From a virus: DNA of 25,318 nucleotides. Where the stretch lies: positions 1 to 25,318 of the IMG/VR virus record IMGVR_UViG_3300020119_000002; one strand, written 5' to 3'. A model generated the notes under the pieces. That model was not told the DNA's origin. It was given only the letters and a program-made list of their open reading frames with translations, and ran no database searches. Shown piece after piece: positions 15,722 through 22,959 of this stretch. Each line of letters begins with the position of its first letter. The stretch's first letter is position 1. The translations under genes were made by a program, and so were the position numbers.

Positions 15722-17126
15722 CTAATGGATTACCAGCCTCCGCTTCTGTTGGCCTTGCTCGTTCATTCTCAGCGTCAGGAAGTGGCTCCAGTTCGCCAAC
15801 CTCACGAACCTCATTCGGCTCAATTGCTGGGGTTCCGTATGCCTGTTGAGTTTTGTAAGCAACGTCTGCCATTGATGCCATGTTGGCAATCTTGTCCTTC
15901 TCGCTTGGTGCAAGCAGGTCAGGCCATGACACGGTAATCTCACCAGACTTCGGCGGCTCTATGATGCCGATAGTCCAGAAGCGCTCAATCAGTGCACTGA
16001 TGCGGTCGGACAAGAAGGTGTTACGGCGCTGATTTCTGCGGATTGCCCAATCTTCCTTATCCTCATCACTCGCCAGCCGCCCGGTCTGCTGACCAAACAG
16101 GATAGTGAAGGGGATCTGGATTGAAGCAGCAAATTCGTTAGCCGTGACGTTCCACGTTGGCCCCGGGTCGCCAGGGGTGACTGAGAGGACGTTTAACCTC
16201 CCCGCCTGCATGACCGCCGCCGCATCAGTGCCGCGATTAAGTTTGTTGACCTTGTCGCCCATAGCCTCGCCGAGGTCTTTGTAGCCTGACTTCTTCGCCA
16301 TGTCGTCGAGGGTTTGCATGTTGGTGTCTTTGTCGAACTCAACACCAATCTGACGAGATGCGTTTTTGAGGAAGCCCTCCGCAGCGCCACCAGATACTTT
16401 TTCGAGGTCCTGAGCTTTGTTGTACCCAGCCTCAAGCAATGGAATGCCCGAGAAGATATCGTCATCCTCAGCGCCTTCGCAGAAGATGATTACCCTGTCG
16501 GGGTGTACTCGCTCATAACGCGCTGGACCATGCACATCTTCATTCCCAACCGGCTGCTCGCTGAAGTTGTACATCTTCGGCATGCCGTAGGTTTTGGAAT
16601 TGATGTTGTCGTCCCACTCAGCAACAGTGAGTTGTGGCTCCCAAACGGGGATAAGCTTAATCAGCGCGAGCTCCCCCTGTGCCTTCACCGTCGACTCATT
16701 AACTGACTCGCTCCATGCAGTGGAGTCATTAAGCTGGATAAGCAACGCTGAATAACGTCCGACCATGTTTCGGCGATCAGCATCTTTGAGTTTGGCCCAC
16801 TGCTTTTTCATCAGTTTCGCAACTGACTTTTCCCACTTGGTGGTCTTCTTCGATTTCTTGCTTGAATCACCATCAACGATGTCAGGCGTATCCTGCCAAC
16901 AGCCATCAAGCAGGCGATGTACCGCAGCAAAGGCAGCCGCATTGCGACGGTAGGTTTCGTAGAAGTCACGAAACAGGATCTGCTTCGGATAACCAAACTC
17001 TTCGTACAGATGCGGGCGCTTGGTGTTACTTCCACCGATGCCAATCGCCCGGAGGTAGGTATTTCGCCGCATTTCAGTGGCGAGATTGTTCACAGCCATT
17101 TCCAGGCTGTTAGATTGTTCGCTCAC
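15630..17126 (-). CDS. Portal protein (DUF1073 type)
   Basis: This 498-aa protein lies directly after the large terminase gene. It contains portal-like features: RDFYETYRRNAAAFAAVHRLLDG near the N-terminus, a central region around HPDRVIIF, and FGQQTGRLASDEDKEDWAIR, typical of the DUF1073 portal family. The portal forms the dodecameric DNA gateway of the capsid. The start is GTG with AAGGAG 8 nt upstream. The C-terminal about 60 residues are acidic, Ala/Gln-rich and probably disordered, and their coding sequence overlaps the next gene. Databases sometimes label this family as anti-CBASS Acb1; no HxT/HxS phosphoesterase motifs are seen here. Confidence 0.9.
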   Translation of the reverse strand: MSEQSNSLEMAVNNLATEMRRNTYLRAIGIGGSNTKRPHLYEEFGYPKQILFRDFYETYRRNAAAFAAVHRLLDGCWQDTPDIVDGDSSKKSKKTTKWEKSVAKLMKKQWAKLKDADRRNMVGRYSALLIQLNDSTAWSESVNESTVKAQGELALIKLIPVWEPQLTVAEWDDNINSKTYGMPKMYNFSEQPVGNEDVHGPARYERVHPDRVIIFCEGAEDDDIFSGIPLLEAGYNKAQDLEKVSGGAAEGFLKNASRQIGVEFDKDTNMQTLDDMAKKSGYKDLGEAMGDKVNKLNRGTDAAAVMQAGRLNVLSVTPGDPGPTWNVTANEFAASIQIPFTILFGQQTGRLASDEDKEDWAIRRNQRRNTFLSDRISALIERFWTIGIIEPPKSGEITVSWPDLLAPSEKDKIANMASMADVAYKTQQAYGTPAIEPNEVREVGELEPLPDAENERARPTEAEAGNPLDVDTTSEDAAATTQPKGSDAEQQSRQPDAA

Positions 17127-17138
17127 TGGCGATGCTCC

Positions 17139-18611
17139 TTAGAAGTAAACGAAACCGACTTGTTTGTGGTTATTCTTCGCTACTGCAAAGTAACGGAAGC
17201 CGTCAGCGCCGTGTGATGTGAAGTCGTGAAGGGGTTTGTCTTTCCAGCAGCCGCGCTTGTCGTCCCACTCCTTTCTGTAGCCTTCGAGATGAGAGATACC
17301 TTCTGAGCATTTCTCTTCGTCAAAGACGCAGGACGGGAGTATTTCGCGCACCGACTCAATGCCGGTATCGACACCTGTTTTAGGCACAACGTTGAAGGTC
17401 ATCGAGTACACCTGGCCGTCTATTTCGTAGCCTTCCTGCGCAAGCTCCTTACGCGATTTGGCATCAGCACCGAACTCGCGGTTCTGGATGTCATGCGGAC
17501 CCCAATGCTCGCCATACTCGTAACCCCGGTCTTTCAGCACCTTCATGTAGTGCCTCAGGCCCTCACCAGAGTTTTCGTAGTAGTCGATGATGTGGAACTC
17601 GTTGCCAACCTCGCGAACGAACCAGATAGCCGTGGAGTCGCCCACGCCGATATCCCAGAACGTGTGCACTGGAAGATGTGAGTTGTCGGGAATTTTGCCG
17701 ATCCGCTTGTTGGTGTAGAGCCAGCGGAACTGTTTAGCGTAGTACGCGCCCTCGACCGATTGCTGGAATGCCTCTGCCGGAATGGTCGGATATTCGCGCT
17801 TCATGTCGTCGCCGAGAGTTTTCTCTTTGGCGTAGTACCAGGCTTTCTGGCGCTCATTGACGACTACGCCGTGCTTCGCTTCCATCTCAGCGAAGTAATC
17901 AACCAGGCGCTGCGGCAGAGGCTCTACCGGGTCGATTGCATACTGCGGATTCTTCCACCAGGAGAAGAAGAAAAACTTCCAGTCCAGCGCGGATAATGGC
18001 TTACCCTGTAGCAGTGCTTTCTCTGCTGTCTGGCAGTAATCGAAGAAGTAACCAGCCCGGCCCTCTGCCGTGCTCTCGATAGTAGCGAAGCATCCAGTCG
18101 ATACCGCCTCAAACGCACCAGTGACGATTTCACGGGCTTTGTCTGGATACTTGGCGCATATCTTGCCGAACTCTGAAACATGCAGGTAGCGCAGCGTACC
18201 GCCACGAAACGACGTACTGACGTAGAGCGATCCGCCCTTCTTAAAGACGAGCTCACCAGACGAATCGTTGCTCGCCGGGTTGGCCGCCTTTATCTCTGCT
18301 GGAAGCTTGTCGTATGCGTACTTCACCTTTTCGCGGAACAGGCGCTTTGCGTCATTCAGCGTGTGGGCAATCAGCGCACACTTCGCCGACTCGAACAGGG
18401 CCGCGTCGAGCTGGATGATGCACACCTCTGTGGTGAACCCGAGCTGGCGAGCTTTCAGAATGATGTTGCGGGTGTGGATCCCCTCGAAGTATTCCCGCTG
18501 CTCAGGTGTCATCCTGAACCGCGTAGGCTTTCCCTCTTTGTCGGTGATCCAGTAAAGGTTGTTCAGCCGCCAGTCTTTGTCGGCCAGCAGCTTGATGTGC
18601 TCAGGTTTCAT
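17139..18611 (-). CDS. terL: Terminase large subunit
   Basis: This 490-aa protein is the DNA packaging motor. The ATPase part has a Walker A-like KARQLGFTT at 53-61, a Walker B-like LHVSEF at 143-148 with E147, and a coupling motif TIEST at 177-181. The nuclease part has acidic residues at D320 (TFWDIGVGDS), D374 (WGPHD) and D470 (HGADGFRY), matching the RNase H-like terminase nuclease. It begins one base into the stop of the small subunit gene (TAATG), with GGGGG upstream. Whether packaging is cos or headful cannot be told from the sequence. Confidence 0.95.
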   Translation of the reverse strand: MKPEHIKLLADKDWRLNNLYWITDKEGKPTRFRMTPEQREYFEGIHTRNIILKARQLGFTTEVCIIQLDAALFESAKCALIAHTLNDAKRLFREKVKYAYDKLPAEIKAANPASNDSSGELVFKKGGSLYVSTSFRGGTLRYLHVSEFGKICAKYPDKAREIVTGAFEAVSTGCFATIESTAEGRAGYFFDYCQTAEKALLQGKPLSALDWKFFFFSWWKNPQYAIDPVEPLPQRLVDYFAEMEAKHGVVVNERQKAWYYAKEKTLGDDMKREYPTIPAEAFQQSVEGAYYAKQFRWLYTNKRIGKIPDNSHLPVHTFWDIGVGDSTAIWFVREVGNEFHIIDYYENSGEGLRHYMKVLKDRGYEYGEHWGPHDIQNREFGADAKSRKELAQEGYEIDGQVYSMTFNVVPKTGVDTGIESVREILPSCVFDEEKCSEGISHLEGYRKEWDDKRGCWKDKPLHDFTSHGADGFRYFAVAKNNHKQVGFVYF

Positions 18612-19126
18612 TACGCCCCCTGAGACAGTGAATCCATCAGGTTAGACAGGTCATCAACCGTCTTATTGCCTTCTTCGGTGTCAAGGTTATACGCCTTGCG
18701 CTCAGCGTTTATCACTTTGATTTGAGCATCAACACCGGCTGTAATCGAACGAGACATTGAGGCGTGATTTTCTTCCGTGATATCTGCATCTTCGAGGAAG
18801 TCGCGGAGCTTATTGGTGATGCCGCGCCATGCCGCCAAACTTTCCCGATGAGCCATGACTACAGCGGCCGCCTCATCGGATGCCTGGTCAATAATCTGCT
18901 CATCAGTAACCACTGGTGACTGGTTACTGTCTTTGGTTACCGACTTGGTTACCTTGGCCTTGGTTGCCGCCCTGACCTTTTCTGTCAGGTCGCGCTGCCA
19001 TCCTTCTTTGTTCGCTCTCTTCAGGATGGTAGCGTGGTTAACGCCATGCTTTTCACCGATGGCCCTCACTGACAATGAACCAGCCCGGTAAGCCGATTCG
19101 ATGGCCTCCCAATCTGGTTTGGTCAT
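18611..19126 (-). CDS. terS: Terminase small subunit
   Basis: This 171-aa protein precedes the large subunit gene with a TAATG overlap. Residues about 10-43 form a helix-turn-helix (SVRAIGEKHGVNHATILKRA), the DNA-recognition part that selects the packaging start. The rest is helical with a Lys/Thr-rich linker (ATKAKVTKSVTKDS) and an oligomerisation region. GGAG lies 6 nt before the ATG. Confidence 0.9.
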   Translation of the reverse strand: MTKPDWEAIESAYRAGSLSVRAIGEKHGVNHATILKRANKEGWQRDLTEKVRAATKAKVTKSVTKDSNQSPVVTDEQIIDQASDEAAAVVMAHRESLAAWRGITNKLRDFLEDADITEENHASMSRSITAGVDAQIKVINAERKAYNLDTEEGNKTVDDLSNLMDSLSQGA

Positions 19127-19129
19127 TCG

Positions 19130-19348
19130 TTACTCCGTTGTTTGTTCTTCTGGCTGTTCAGTCTGCTCTTCCGGTACAGGCGTGAACTCCACGCGCTTTA
19201 CATCAGCAGGAGCGAAATACAGCCACTGTCCCGTTTCCGTCGCCAGCGGCACAAAGCCGTTCACCAGCTCAGGCTGTCGGCGTGACATCTTGCCCGTGAA
19301 GGTTTCGCCTGTTTGGGTGGTTAGCGTGATTTGGTAGATGTCGGGCAT
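19130..19348 (-). CDS. Small protein upstream of terminase, 72 aa
   Basis: The protein begins MPDIYQITLTTQTGETFTGK and ends in a Glu/Gln/Thr-rich tail. GAGG lies 5 nt before the ATG. It is located three bases before the small terminase gene, where unrelated small proteins are common. No domain is recognised. It starts the packaging block after a 150-bp gap that contains an RNA hairpin. Confidence 0.6.
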   Translation of the reverse strand: MPDIYQITLTTQTGETFTGKMSRRQPELVNGFVPLATETGQWLYFAPADVKRVEFTPVPEEQTEQPEEQTTE

Positions 19349-19467
19349 GATTACCTCTTTACCTTGTCGCAGCGGTTGCCCTGCTTCTCAGAAGTGCTTA
19401 GCCACTTACGGCTTACCCGTCAGCAAGATGTGATCACCATCCTTGCGGGGTTACACAGATCATTATC

Positions 19468-19490
19468 GAAGCCCCTCAGTGAAGAGCTTC
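19468..19490 (-). promoter_or_regulatory. RNA hairpin before the packaging genes
   Basis: In minus-strand RNA ten bases pair across an ACT loop (GAAGCTCTTC with GAGGGGCTTC); two pairs are G-U, so the hairpin is complete only in this strand. No U-run follows, so it is more likely a structural or processing element than a terminator. Confidence 0.45.
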
Positions 19491-19499
19491 TGTAATGAA

Positions 19500-19931
19500 T
19501 CACAACTCAACGATGTGCCCTGTCAGTTCTTCGAACTTGTCTCTGCCGACCGAATTGAGCAGCGTTACAAAGCCACACGCCAGGATGTAAAACAGCGACG
19601 TGAATACCCATCCGGAATAAGACAACATGACGAAGATGGCCGCCATAGTCACAAGTCCAATGAACTTTCTGATCGCGCCCTTTCGTTTGTAGTAGTCCTT
19701 CAGAGGGATAAGCATCTTGGCTCGCTCCATGGGATCGCTTTCTTTCCCGGCCATGAATACAACTACAAGGAATAGAGGCGAGATGAAGCATGCAAGAGCG
19801 ATAATTGCCCAGTATGCAGCCACGACGATGCTCATCAATGAATGGTCTCCCTGTAAAGTCGCGTAGACCAGCAGGCCAAACAGTCCCCAGATCAGCACGA
19901 ATACAAAAGCAGCAGTCATCAACTTCTTCAT
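19500..19931 (-). CDS. Membrane protein between lysis and packaging genes (moron candidate)
   Basis: This 143-aa protein has about four hydrophobic segments: residues 5-26, 34-60, 90-108 and 109-126, with a basic loop (KDYYKRKGAIRK) between the second and third. No family is recognised. It is bounded upstream by a terminator and a gap with inverted repeats, and downstream by an RNA hairpin. That is the arrangement of morons, accessory genes added to prophages. AGGTGA lies just before the ATG. A lysogen-expressed role is possible but not shown. Confidence 0.65.
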   Translation of the reverse strand: MKKLMTAAFVFVLIWGLFGLLVYATLQGDHSLMSIVVAAYWAIIALACFISPLFLVVVFMAGKESDPMERAKMLIPLKDYYKRKGAIRKFIGLVTMAAIFVMLSYSGWVFTSLFYILACGFVTLLNSVGRDKFEELTGHIVEL

Positions 19932-19949
19932 AATTCACCTATAAGTTGC

Positions 19950-20003
19950 GAGCCTGTTCGCATAGATAAGCCGCCCCGAGAGATAACGATTTATCTCAGG
20001 CTC
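19950..20003. repeat. Nested inverted repeats in the gap before the membrane protein gene
   Basis: GAGCCTG (19950-19956) and CAGGCTC (19997-20003) are inverted copies. Inside them GATAA and TTATC (19982-19995) form a smaller palindrome with loop CGAT. The region between the Rz terminator and the membrane protein gene would be the place for a moron promoter or operator, but no clear -35/-10 pair is seen. Confidence 0.4.
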
Positions 20004-20044
20004 GCTTCCTATAGGCTCTCGGTTGGTAATGCGCTGCGATGCGC

Positions 20045-20068
20045 ATAAAAAAGCCCCGCGGATGCGAG
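20045..20068 (-). terminator. Intrinsic terminator after Rz/Rz1
   Basis: In minus-strand RNA GCCTCGC pairs with GCGGGGC (one G-U pair) around ATCC, followed by six U. It closes the lysis cassette. Confidence 0.8.
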
Positions 20069-20072
20069 GCCG

Positions 20073-20540
20073 TTATTTGAGGCACTGCTCTCTGATGTAT
20101 TCCTGCAGCGCACTCAATGCTGTTTGGTCGCTGAGGATTCCGGATCGGATACCGAGAACGTTTCGTCCAGCAACGTCAGAGAGTTCGACGGTGGCATCAT
20201 TGCCCATGCTGGGGGAGCCGGTGGTTTGGGTTGAGGCTGGCACTGGACAGCGGCCTTTGACGAGCACCCGACCACCATTATCAAGCTTACGCTGCAGAGC
20301 ATCATTTTCAGCTTTTGCATCGGCGAGTTCCTTCGTGTATTTGGCGTCCAGTGCAGCGACATCGCGCTGCCGGGTTGTCATGTCTTTGATGGTGGCGTTA
20401 GCCAGGCTGAGTTTCTCAGTGGCCTTATCACGCTGGTCTTTATAGGTGATGGCGTTGTCACGGTAGTGGTTAATCGCCCAGGCCATCGAGACCATCAGGC
20501 AGATGATTACTGCGCAGATAATTGCTTTCAGGCGACTCAT
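20073..20540 (-). CDS. Rz: Rz inner-membrane spanin
   Basis: This protein is 155 aa from ATG 20540, which overlaps the endolysin stop as ATGA. It has an N-terminal membrane anchor at about 5-22 ([18 protein letters not shown]) and a periplasmic coiled coil at about 25-90, the typical i-spanin layout. With Rz1 it fuses inner and outer membranes in the last step of lysis. An upstream in-frame ATG at 20552 would start inside the endolysin gene and is less likely. The Rz1 gene is embedded in another frame. Confidence 0.9.
   Translation of the reverse strand: MSRLKAIICAVIICLMVSMAWAINHYRDNAITYKDQRDKATEKLSLANATIKDMTTRQRDVAALDAKYTKELADAKAENDALQRKLDNGGRVLVKGRCPVPASTQTTGSPSMGNDATVELSDVAGRNVLGIRSGILSDQTALSALQEYIREQCLK
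20114..20320 (-). CDS. Rz1: Rz1 outer-membrane lipoprotein spanin, embedded in Rz
   Basis: Within Rz in a second frame, ATG 20320 has AAGGA 8 nt upstream and encodes 68 aa. It has a lipoprotein signal ([19 protein letters not shown], cleavage before C19) and a Pro-rich mature part ([11 protein letters not shown]), the hallmarks of Rz1 o-spanins. It is lipid-anchored in the outer membrane and binds Rz across the periplasm. The embedded architecture is the same as in lambda. Confidence 0.9.
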   Translation of the reverse strand: MQKLKMMLCSVSLIMVVGCSSKAAVQCQPQPKPPAPPAWAMMPPSNSLTLLDETFSVSDPESSATKQH

Positions 20541-21031
20541 TTCTGGCCCCATTCACATACTTCGCGCTCGATATCACGCCGGGTGATCAGCCCCTTCCAT
20601 TGCTTCCCACCGGCATACGTCCAGCGCTGCAGTTCTTTGCATGCTCCTGGCACGTCACCGGAGTTAAGCTTCTTCAGCAGCGTGGAGCTGGCGAAAGCGC
20701 CAGATCCAACGTTGTAAGTAAAGGAGTAAAGCGCGGCGCGGGTAGGCTCCGGGATGCGAACCTTGATCAGCGGGTCGATGGCGTTTGCCACCTTTTGCAG
20801 ATCTGCCTTCAACAGGTTGTCGCACTCTTTATCCGTATAGCGATGACCCCGGCGGATATCGCTTCCAGTGTGACCATCACAAACCGTCCACACGCCGACC
20901 ACGTCCTGATATGGGTAATAGCGGCGGCCTTCCAGCCCATCAGCGTTTCCCAGCATGACAGCGGCGATAGTAATCGCGCCTGAGCCACCAACAATCGCGC
21001 CCACCAGTTTATTCCTGAGTGTCGGGTTCAT
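20537..21031 (-). CDS. SAR endolysin, phage 21 R-like lysozyme (GH24)
   Basis: This 164-aa protein has the T4-type lysozyme triad at the standard spacing: E34, D43 and T49 in [18 protein letters not shown]. The N-terminal segment (about 10-28, rich in Gly/Ala) is a weakly hydrophobic signal-arrest-release domain, as in phage 21 R. The enzyme is exported by the Sec system, stays tethered and inactive, and is released when the pinholin depolarises the membrane. It then cleaves the glycan strands of peptidoglycan. It overlaps the holin gene start-to-end and the Rz start. Confidence 0.92.
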   Translation of the reverse strand: MNPTLRNKLVGAIVGGSGAITIAAVMLGNADGLEGRRYYPYQDVVGVWTVCDGHTGSDIRRGHRYTDKECDNLLKADLQKVANAIDPLIKVRIPEPTRAALYSFTYNVGSGAFASSTLLKKLNSGDVPGACKELQRWTYAGGKQWKGLITRRDIEREVCEWGQK

Positions 21032-21233
21032 CGTTGCTCCTGCTGCGTCGATTGTCTTCGCGGATCTTAAAATAGAGATTGGTCAGGTATGTGAGTACGG
21101 CAATGACTATACCCACAAGGACACCGATAGCGTTCCACTGCTCCGGGCTGTAGGCGTTAAGCATGCCGTTAAGGATGCTACCGGCGGAAGCGCCATAGGC
21201 CGCACCAGTGGTTAGTTTTTCCATTCGATACAT
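21009..21233 (-). CDS. Pinholin, phage 21 S-like
   Basis: This protein is 74 aa from ATG 21233. It matches the S21 pattern: a start [18 protein letters not shown] with a second Met at position 4 (compare MKSMDKISTG in S21), a weakly hydrophobic first segment that acts as SAR, and a second segment ending [14 protein letters not shown]. The two Met codons suggest a holin/antiholin dual start. It makes small heptameric pores that depolarise the inner membrane and trigger the SAR endolysin. AGGTGA lies upstream of the first ATG; a longer frame start at 21287 has no support. Confidence 0.9.
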   Translation of the reverse strand: MYRMEKLTTGAAYGASAGSILNGMLNAYSPEQWNAIGVLVGIVIAVLTYLTNLYFKIREDNRRSRSNDEPDTQE

Positions 21234-21334
21234 ACTCTCACCTCGCGTCGTTAGCGGGTGCTGTGTGTCATAGGGAAAGCGCCTCACCCAATGCGATCAA
21301 AGGTAAGTGGTTAGCTGTATGGATGGGCGCGAAT

Positions 21335-21357
21335 AAAAAAGCCAGCGACAGGATGGC
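21335..21357 (-). terminator. Terminator-like hairpin upstream of the pinholin gene
   Basis: In minus-strand RNA GCCA pairs with TGGC around a 9-nt loop, followed by six U. The stem is short, so it is probably weak, but the GGCTTTTTTATT end is shared with other terminators of this unit. Confidence 0.5.
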
Positions 21358-21419
21358 AATGTGAGGGTATGGCATTGAGCTTTCGCTCTTATAGTCCCGG
21401 GTAGGGGATTTGGTGCAAT

Positions 21420-21447
21420 AAAAAAGCCACCGCATGGCGCGAGGCTT
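21420..21447 (-). terminator. Terminator after the HNH gene in the lysis leader
   Basis: In minus-strand RNA GCC pairs with GGC and an inner CGC pairs with GCG, with a small internal bulge, followed by six U. It lies about 20-45 nt past the HNH stop codon. Confidence 0.5.
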
Positions 21448-21465
21448 GTAACTTAGCTTTGGGAG

Positions 21466-21948
21466 TTAAAAACAAGAATACTCCCCATGCAAATCAGCTC
21501 TTTTTTTATCCATCCATTCCACCAGTGATGGAATATCTCGTGATGATTTTGTGAGTTGCTTGCCGTTTATTCCAATGCGAGCCATGTAGTATCCTGGCGA
21601 TCGCTCATTGATGCCTTTTGGGAGCCCGTTAAGATTCCTTCTCCGACTGTTGAAAGTGTTTTGACTCCTGGTGGCAGCTCTGAGGTTCTCAATGCGATTA
21701 TCAGTCCTAACATGATTGACGTGGTCTACTTCCATTCCCTCGCCAATCTCGCCATTACATACCTCGTAAACGATGCGGTGAGTAAGAAGCAACTTCCCAA
21801 AAAATCGTGTTTGCAGGTAACCGTCATTGTTTATCGAAGCGCCGGGTACTTCACCTTTCTTTGCTTTTCCCCTCTGAACTTTATTCCTCAGGAGGCATGG
21901 GCTTGTTTCGTCATAGTAAAAATAATCGCTTAGTGCGATGGTTTTCAT
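21466..21948 (-). CDS. HNH homing endonuclease with AP2 domain in the lysis leader
   Basis: This protein is 160 aa from ATG 21948, with AAGGA 7 nt upstream; an in-frame TTG at 21963 overlaps that site and is less likely. It has an HNH core (LTHRIVYE at about 55-62, MEVDHVNHVRTDN at 72-84, IENLRAATRSQN at 86-97) and a C-terminal AP2-like region at about 105-150 (GLPKGINERSPGYYMARIG). It is divergent from the other HNH gene in this window. It sits between the Q-like gene and the lysis genes as the first gene after the late leader, and is bracketed by terminator-like hairpins, which suggests a mobile insert. Confidence 0.88.
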   Translation of the reverse strand: MKTIALSDYFYYDETSPCLLRNKVQRGKAKKGEVPGASINNDGYLQTRFFGKLLLTHRIVYEVCNGEIGEGMEVDHVNHVRTDNRIENLRAATRSQNTFNSRRRNLNGLPKGINERSPGYYMARIGINGKQLTKSSRDIPSLVEWMDKKRADLHGEYSCF

Positions 21949-21961
21949 GGTGATTTCCTTC

Positions 21962-22033
21962 AAAAAAGAGCCCTCAGTTCACGCAGGAAAGCCAGCACCC
22001 GAGATTCACCATATCTGGAGATCCTCTGAGGGC
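21962..22033 (-). terminator. Large stem-loop with U-run upstream of the HNH gene
   Basis: In minus-strand RNA GCCCTCAG (22033-22026) pairs with CTGAGGGC (21977-21970) across a 48-nt loop, followed closely by six U. The closing stem is perfect over 8 bp, and the loop can form small internal hairpins. It could be a terminator or a structured RNA; the large loop is unusual for a plain terminator. Confidence 0.45.
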
Positions 22034-22100
22034 ACTTTTGTGAATGGACTCGGGTTATCGCGCTCGTGACAGCGCTTGATTCGATTGGATGGCAGAAATG

Positions 22101-22125
22101 AAAAAACCTCGCAGAAACGAGGTTT
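22101..22125 (-). terminator. Strong leader terminator, tR'-like
   Basis: In minus-strand RNA AACCTCG pairs perfectly with CGAGGTT around a 6-nt loop, followed by six U. It lies about 50 bp after the late-promoter candidate and before the lysis genes, the place of the tR' terminator that Q proteins override. Confidence 0.8.
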
Positions 22126-22171
22126 ATAGAGGAAGGCCGCTCTTCGTCAGGTACGTCCGAGCATATACTGA

Positions 22172-22215
22172 ATTATGCACTTCTATTTCGCGAAATCAAT
22201 ATATTTGGCAAATAT
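22172..22215 (-). promoter_or_regulatory. Late promoter candidate (pR'-like) with upstream palindrome
   Basis: On the minus strand TTGATT (22194-22199) and CATAAT (22172-22177) are separated by 16 bp and directly follow the Q-like gene. Transcription would start near 22165 and meet the strong terminator after about 40-65 nt, as in phage 21-type late leaders. A perfect palindrome, ATATTTG-G-CAAATAT (22201-22215), abuts the -35 element and could be a regulator site. Confidence 0.6.
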
Positions 22216-22222
22216 TTTTTCA

Positions 22223-22846
22223 TTACGCCGCAATGAGAGCATTCTCATTCTCCATTTCACGCTTAAGAGCATAAAAGATTTCTGCCTCGAATACTTTTTC
22301 ACACCACACTACCCGGCGGCGGCATGCCTGGATATCTGCGCCCGTCATTCGACTGATAGCTGAGGCGATATGTTGAGTGCAGTTGCGTTCGCAATAACGT
22401 TTAATGGCGTAATCGCGAACCGGGCTTTCACGATGGAACAGCTTTACGATCACCTTTTCCACGAAAGCAGCATCATCTGATTCTTTGGCGAGATCGATGA
22501 TGTTGCTGGCTGATGACTGAGGGATGACCAGTTCGCGAGCCTTCTTATACAGCTCCTCACCTCTAAGCGACCCTCCCTCATCGCTATAAAGCCAGTTGAC
22601 CATTCTCTCTATATGCCCACCCATATCAGGACTCCATGAAGTTCGAATCATCAGGCGGCCTATCACGTTGATTGCACCGGCTGGCGAATCGTCGCCTCGA
22701 TTAATACGCCCCCAGACTGTCATCATGTACTGGACCCAAGCGCGTTGCTTTGGCGTGATGGTCTTCTTCGGGTGCTTCCAGACGCGGCGGAAATGCGCGT
22801 CATCGACAAAGTTAACCATGGAGTAGATTGGTGTTAGCTTTCTCAT
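22223..22846 (-). CDS. DUF1133-family protein in the Q antiterminator position
   Basis: This 207-aa protein resembles the DUF1133 family of lambdoid phages (FVDDAHFRRVWKHPKKTITP, QRAWVQYMMTVWGRINRGDD, SPAGAINVIGRLMIR). The family is usually found at the end of the nin region where lambda has Q, and is thought to control late transcription. Two Cys residues and an HTH-like C-terminal region (about 165-190) are present, but no classic Zn motif is clear. AGGAG lies 7 nt before the ATG, and the start overlaps the stop of the 38-aa gene. A pR'-like promoter follows immediately, which supports a late-gene role. Confidence 0.7.
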   Translation of the reverse strand: MRKLTPIYSMVNFVDDAHFRRVWKHPKKTITPKQRAWVQYMMTVWGRINRGDDSPAGAINVIGRLMIRTSWSPDMGGHIERMVNWLYSDEGGSLRGEELYKKARELVIPQSSASNIIDLAKESDDAAFVEKVIVKLFHRESPVRDYAIKRYCERNCTQHIASAISRMTGADIQACRRRVVWCEKVFEAEIFYALKREMENENALIAA

Positions 22847-22959
22847 GCTGCGGCTCCTAATGGCTGGTTGGTTTTGGTCTGGCTGTGCTTTGCAATAGGC
22901 GGCAGGCTGGCTCGCCTGATGCTTTCATACTGGTAGCGGAGGAAGTCGGAGAAGGTCAT
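22843..22959 (-). CDS. Small protein in the nin region, 38 aa
   Basis: This short frame begins MTFSDFLRYQYESIRRASLP. Its ATG overlaps the Lar-like stop as ATGA, and its stop overlaps the ATG of the Q-position gene in the same way. The perfect chain of overlaps and the dense gene block support translation. The product is basic with no recognised domain. It may also serve to couple translation into the regulator gene. Confidence 0.6.
   Translation of the reverse strand: MTFSDFLRYQYESIRRASLPPIAKHSQTKTNQPLGAAA

Noticed and set aside
15630-17126. Anti-CBASS Acb1 activity of the DUF1073 protein
   Set aside because: The family name appears in databases, but the sequence shows no pair of HxT/HxS phosphoesterase motifs, and size and position fit a portal protein.
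21970-22034. tRNA-like fold with an 8-bp acceptor-type stem
   Set aside because: No T-arm, D-arm or anticodon arm of normal form is present on either strand; it is better read as a large stem-loop.
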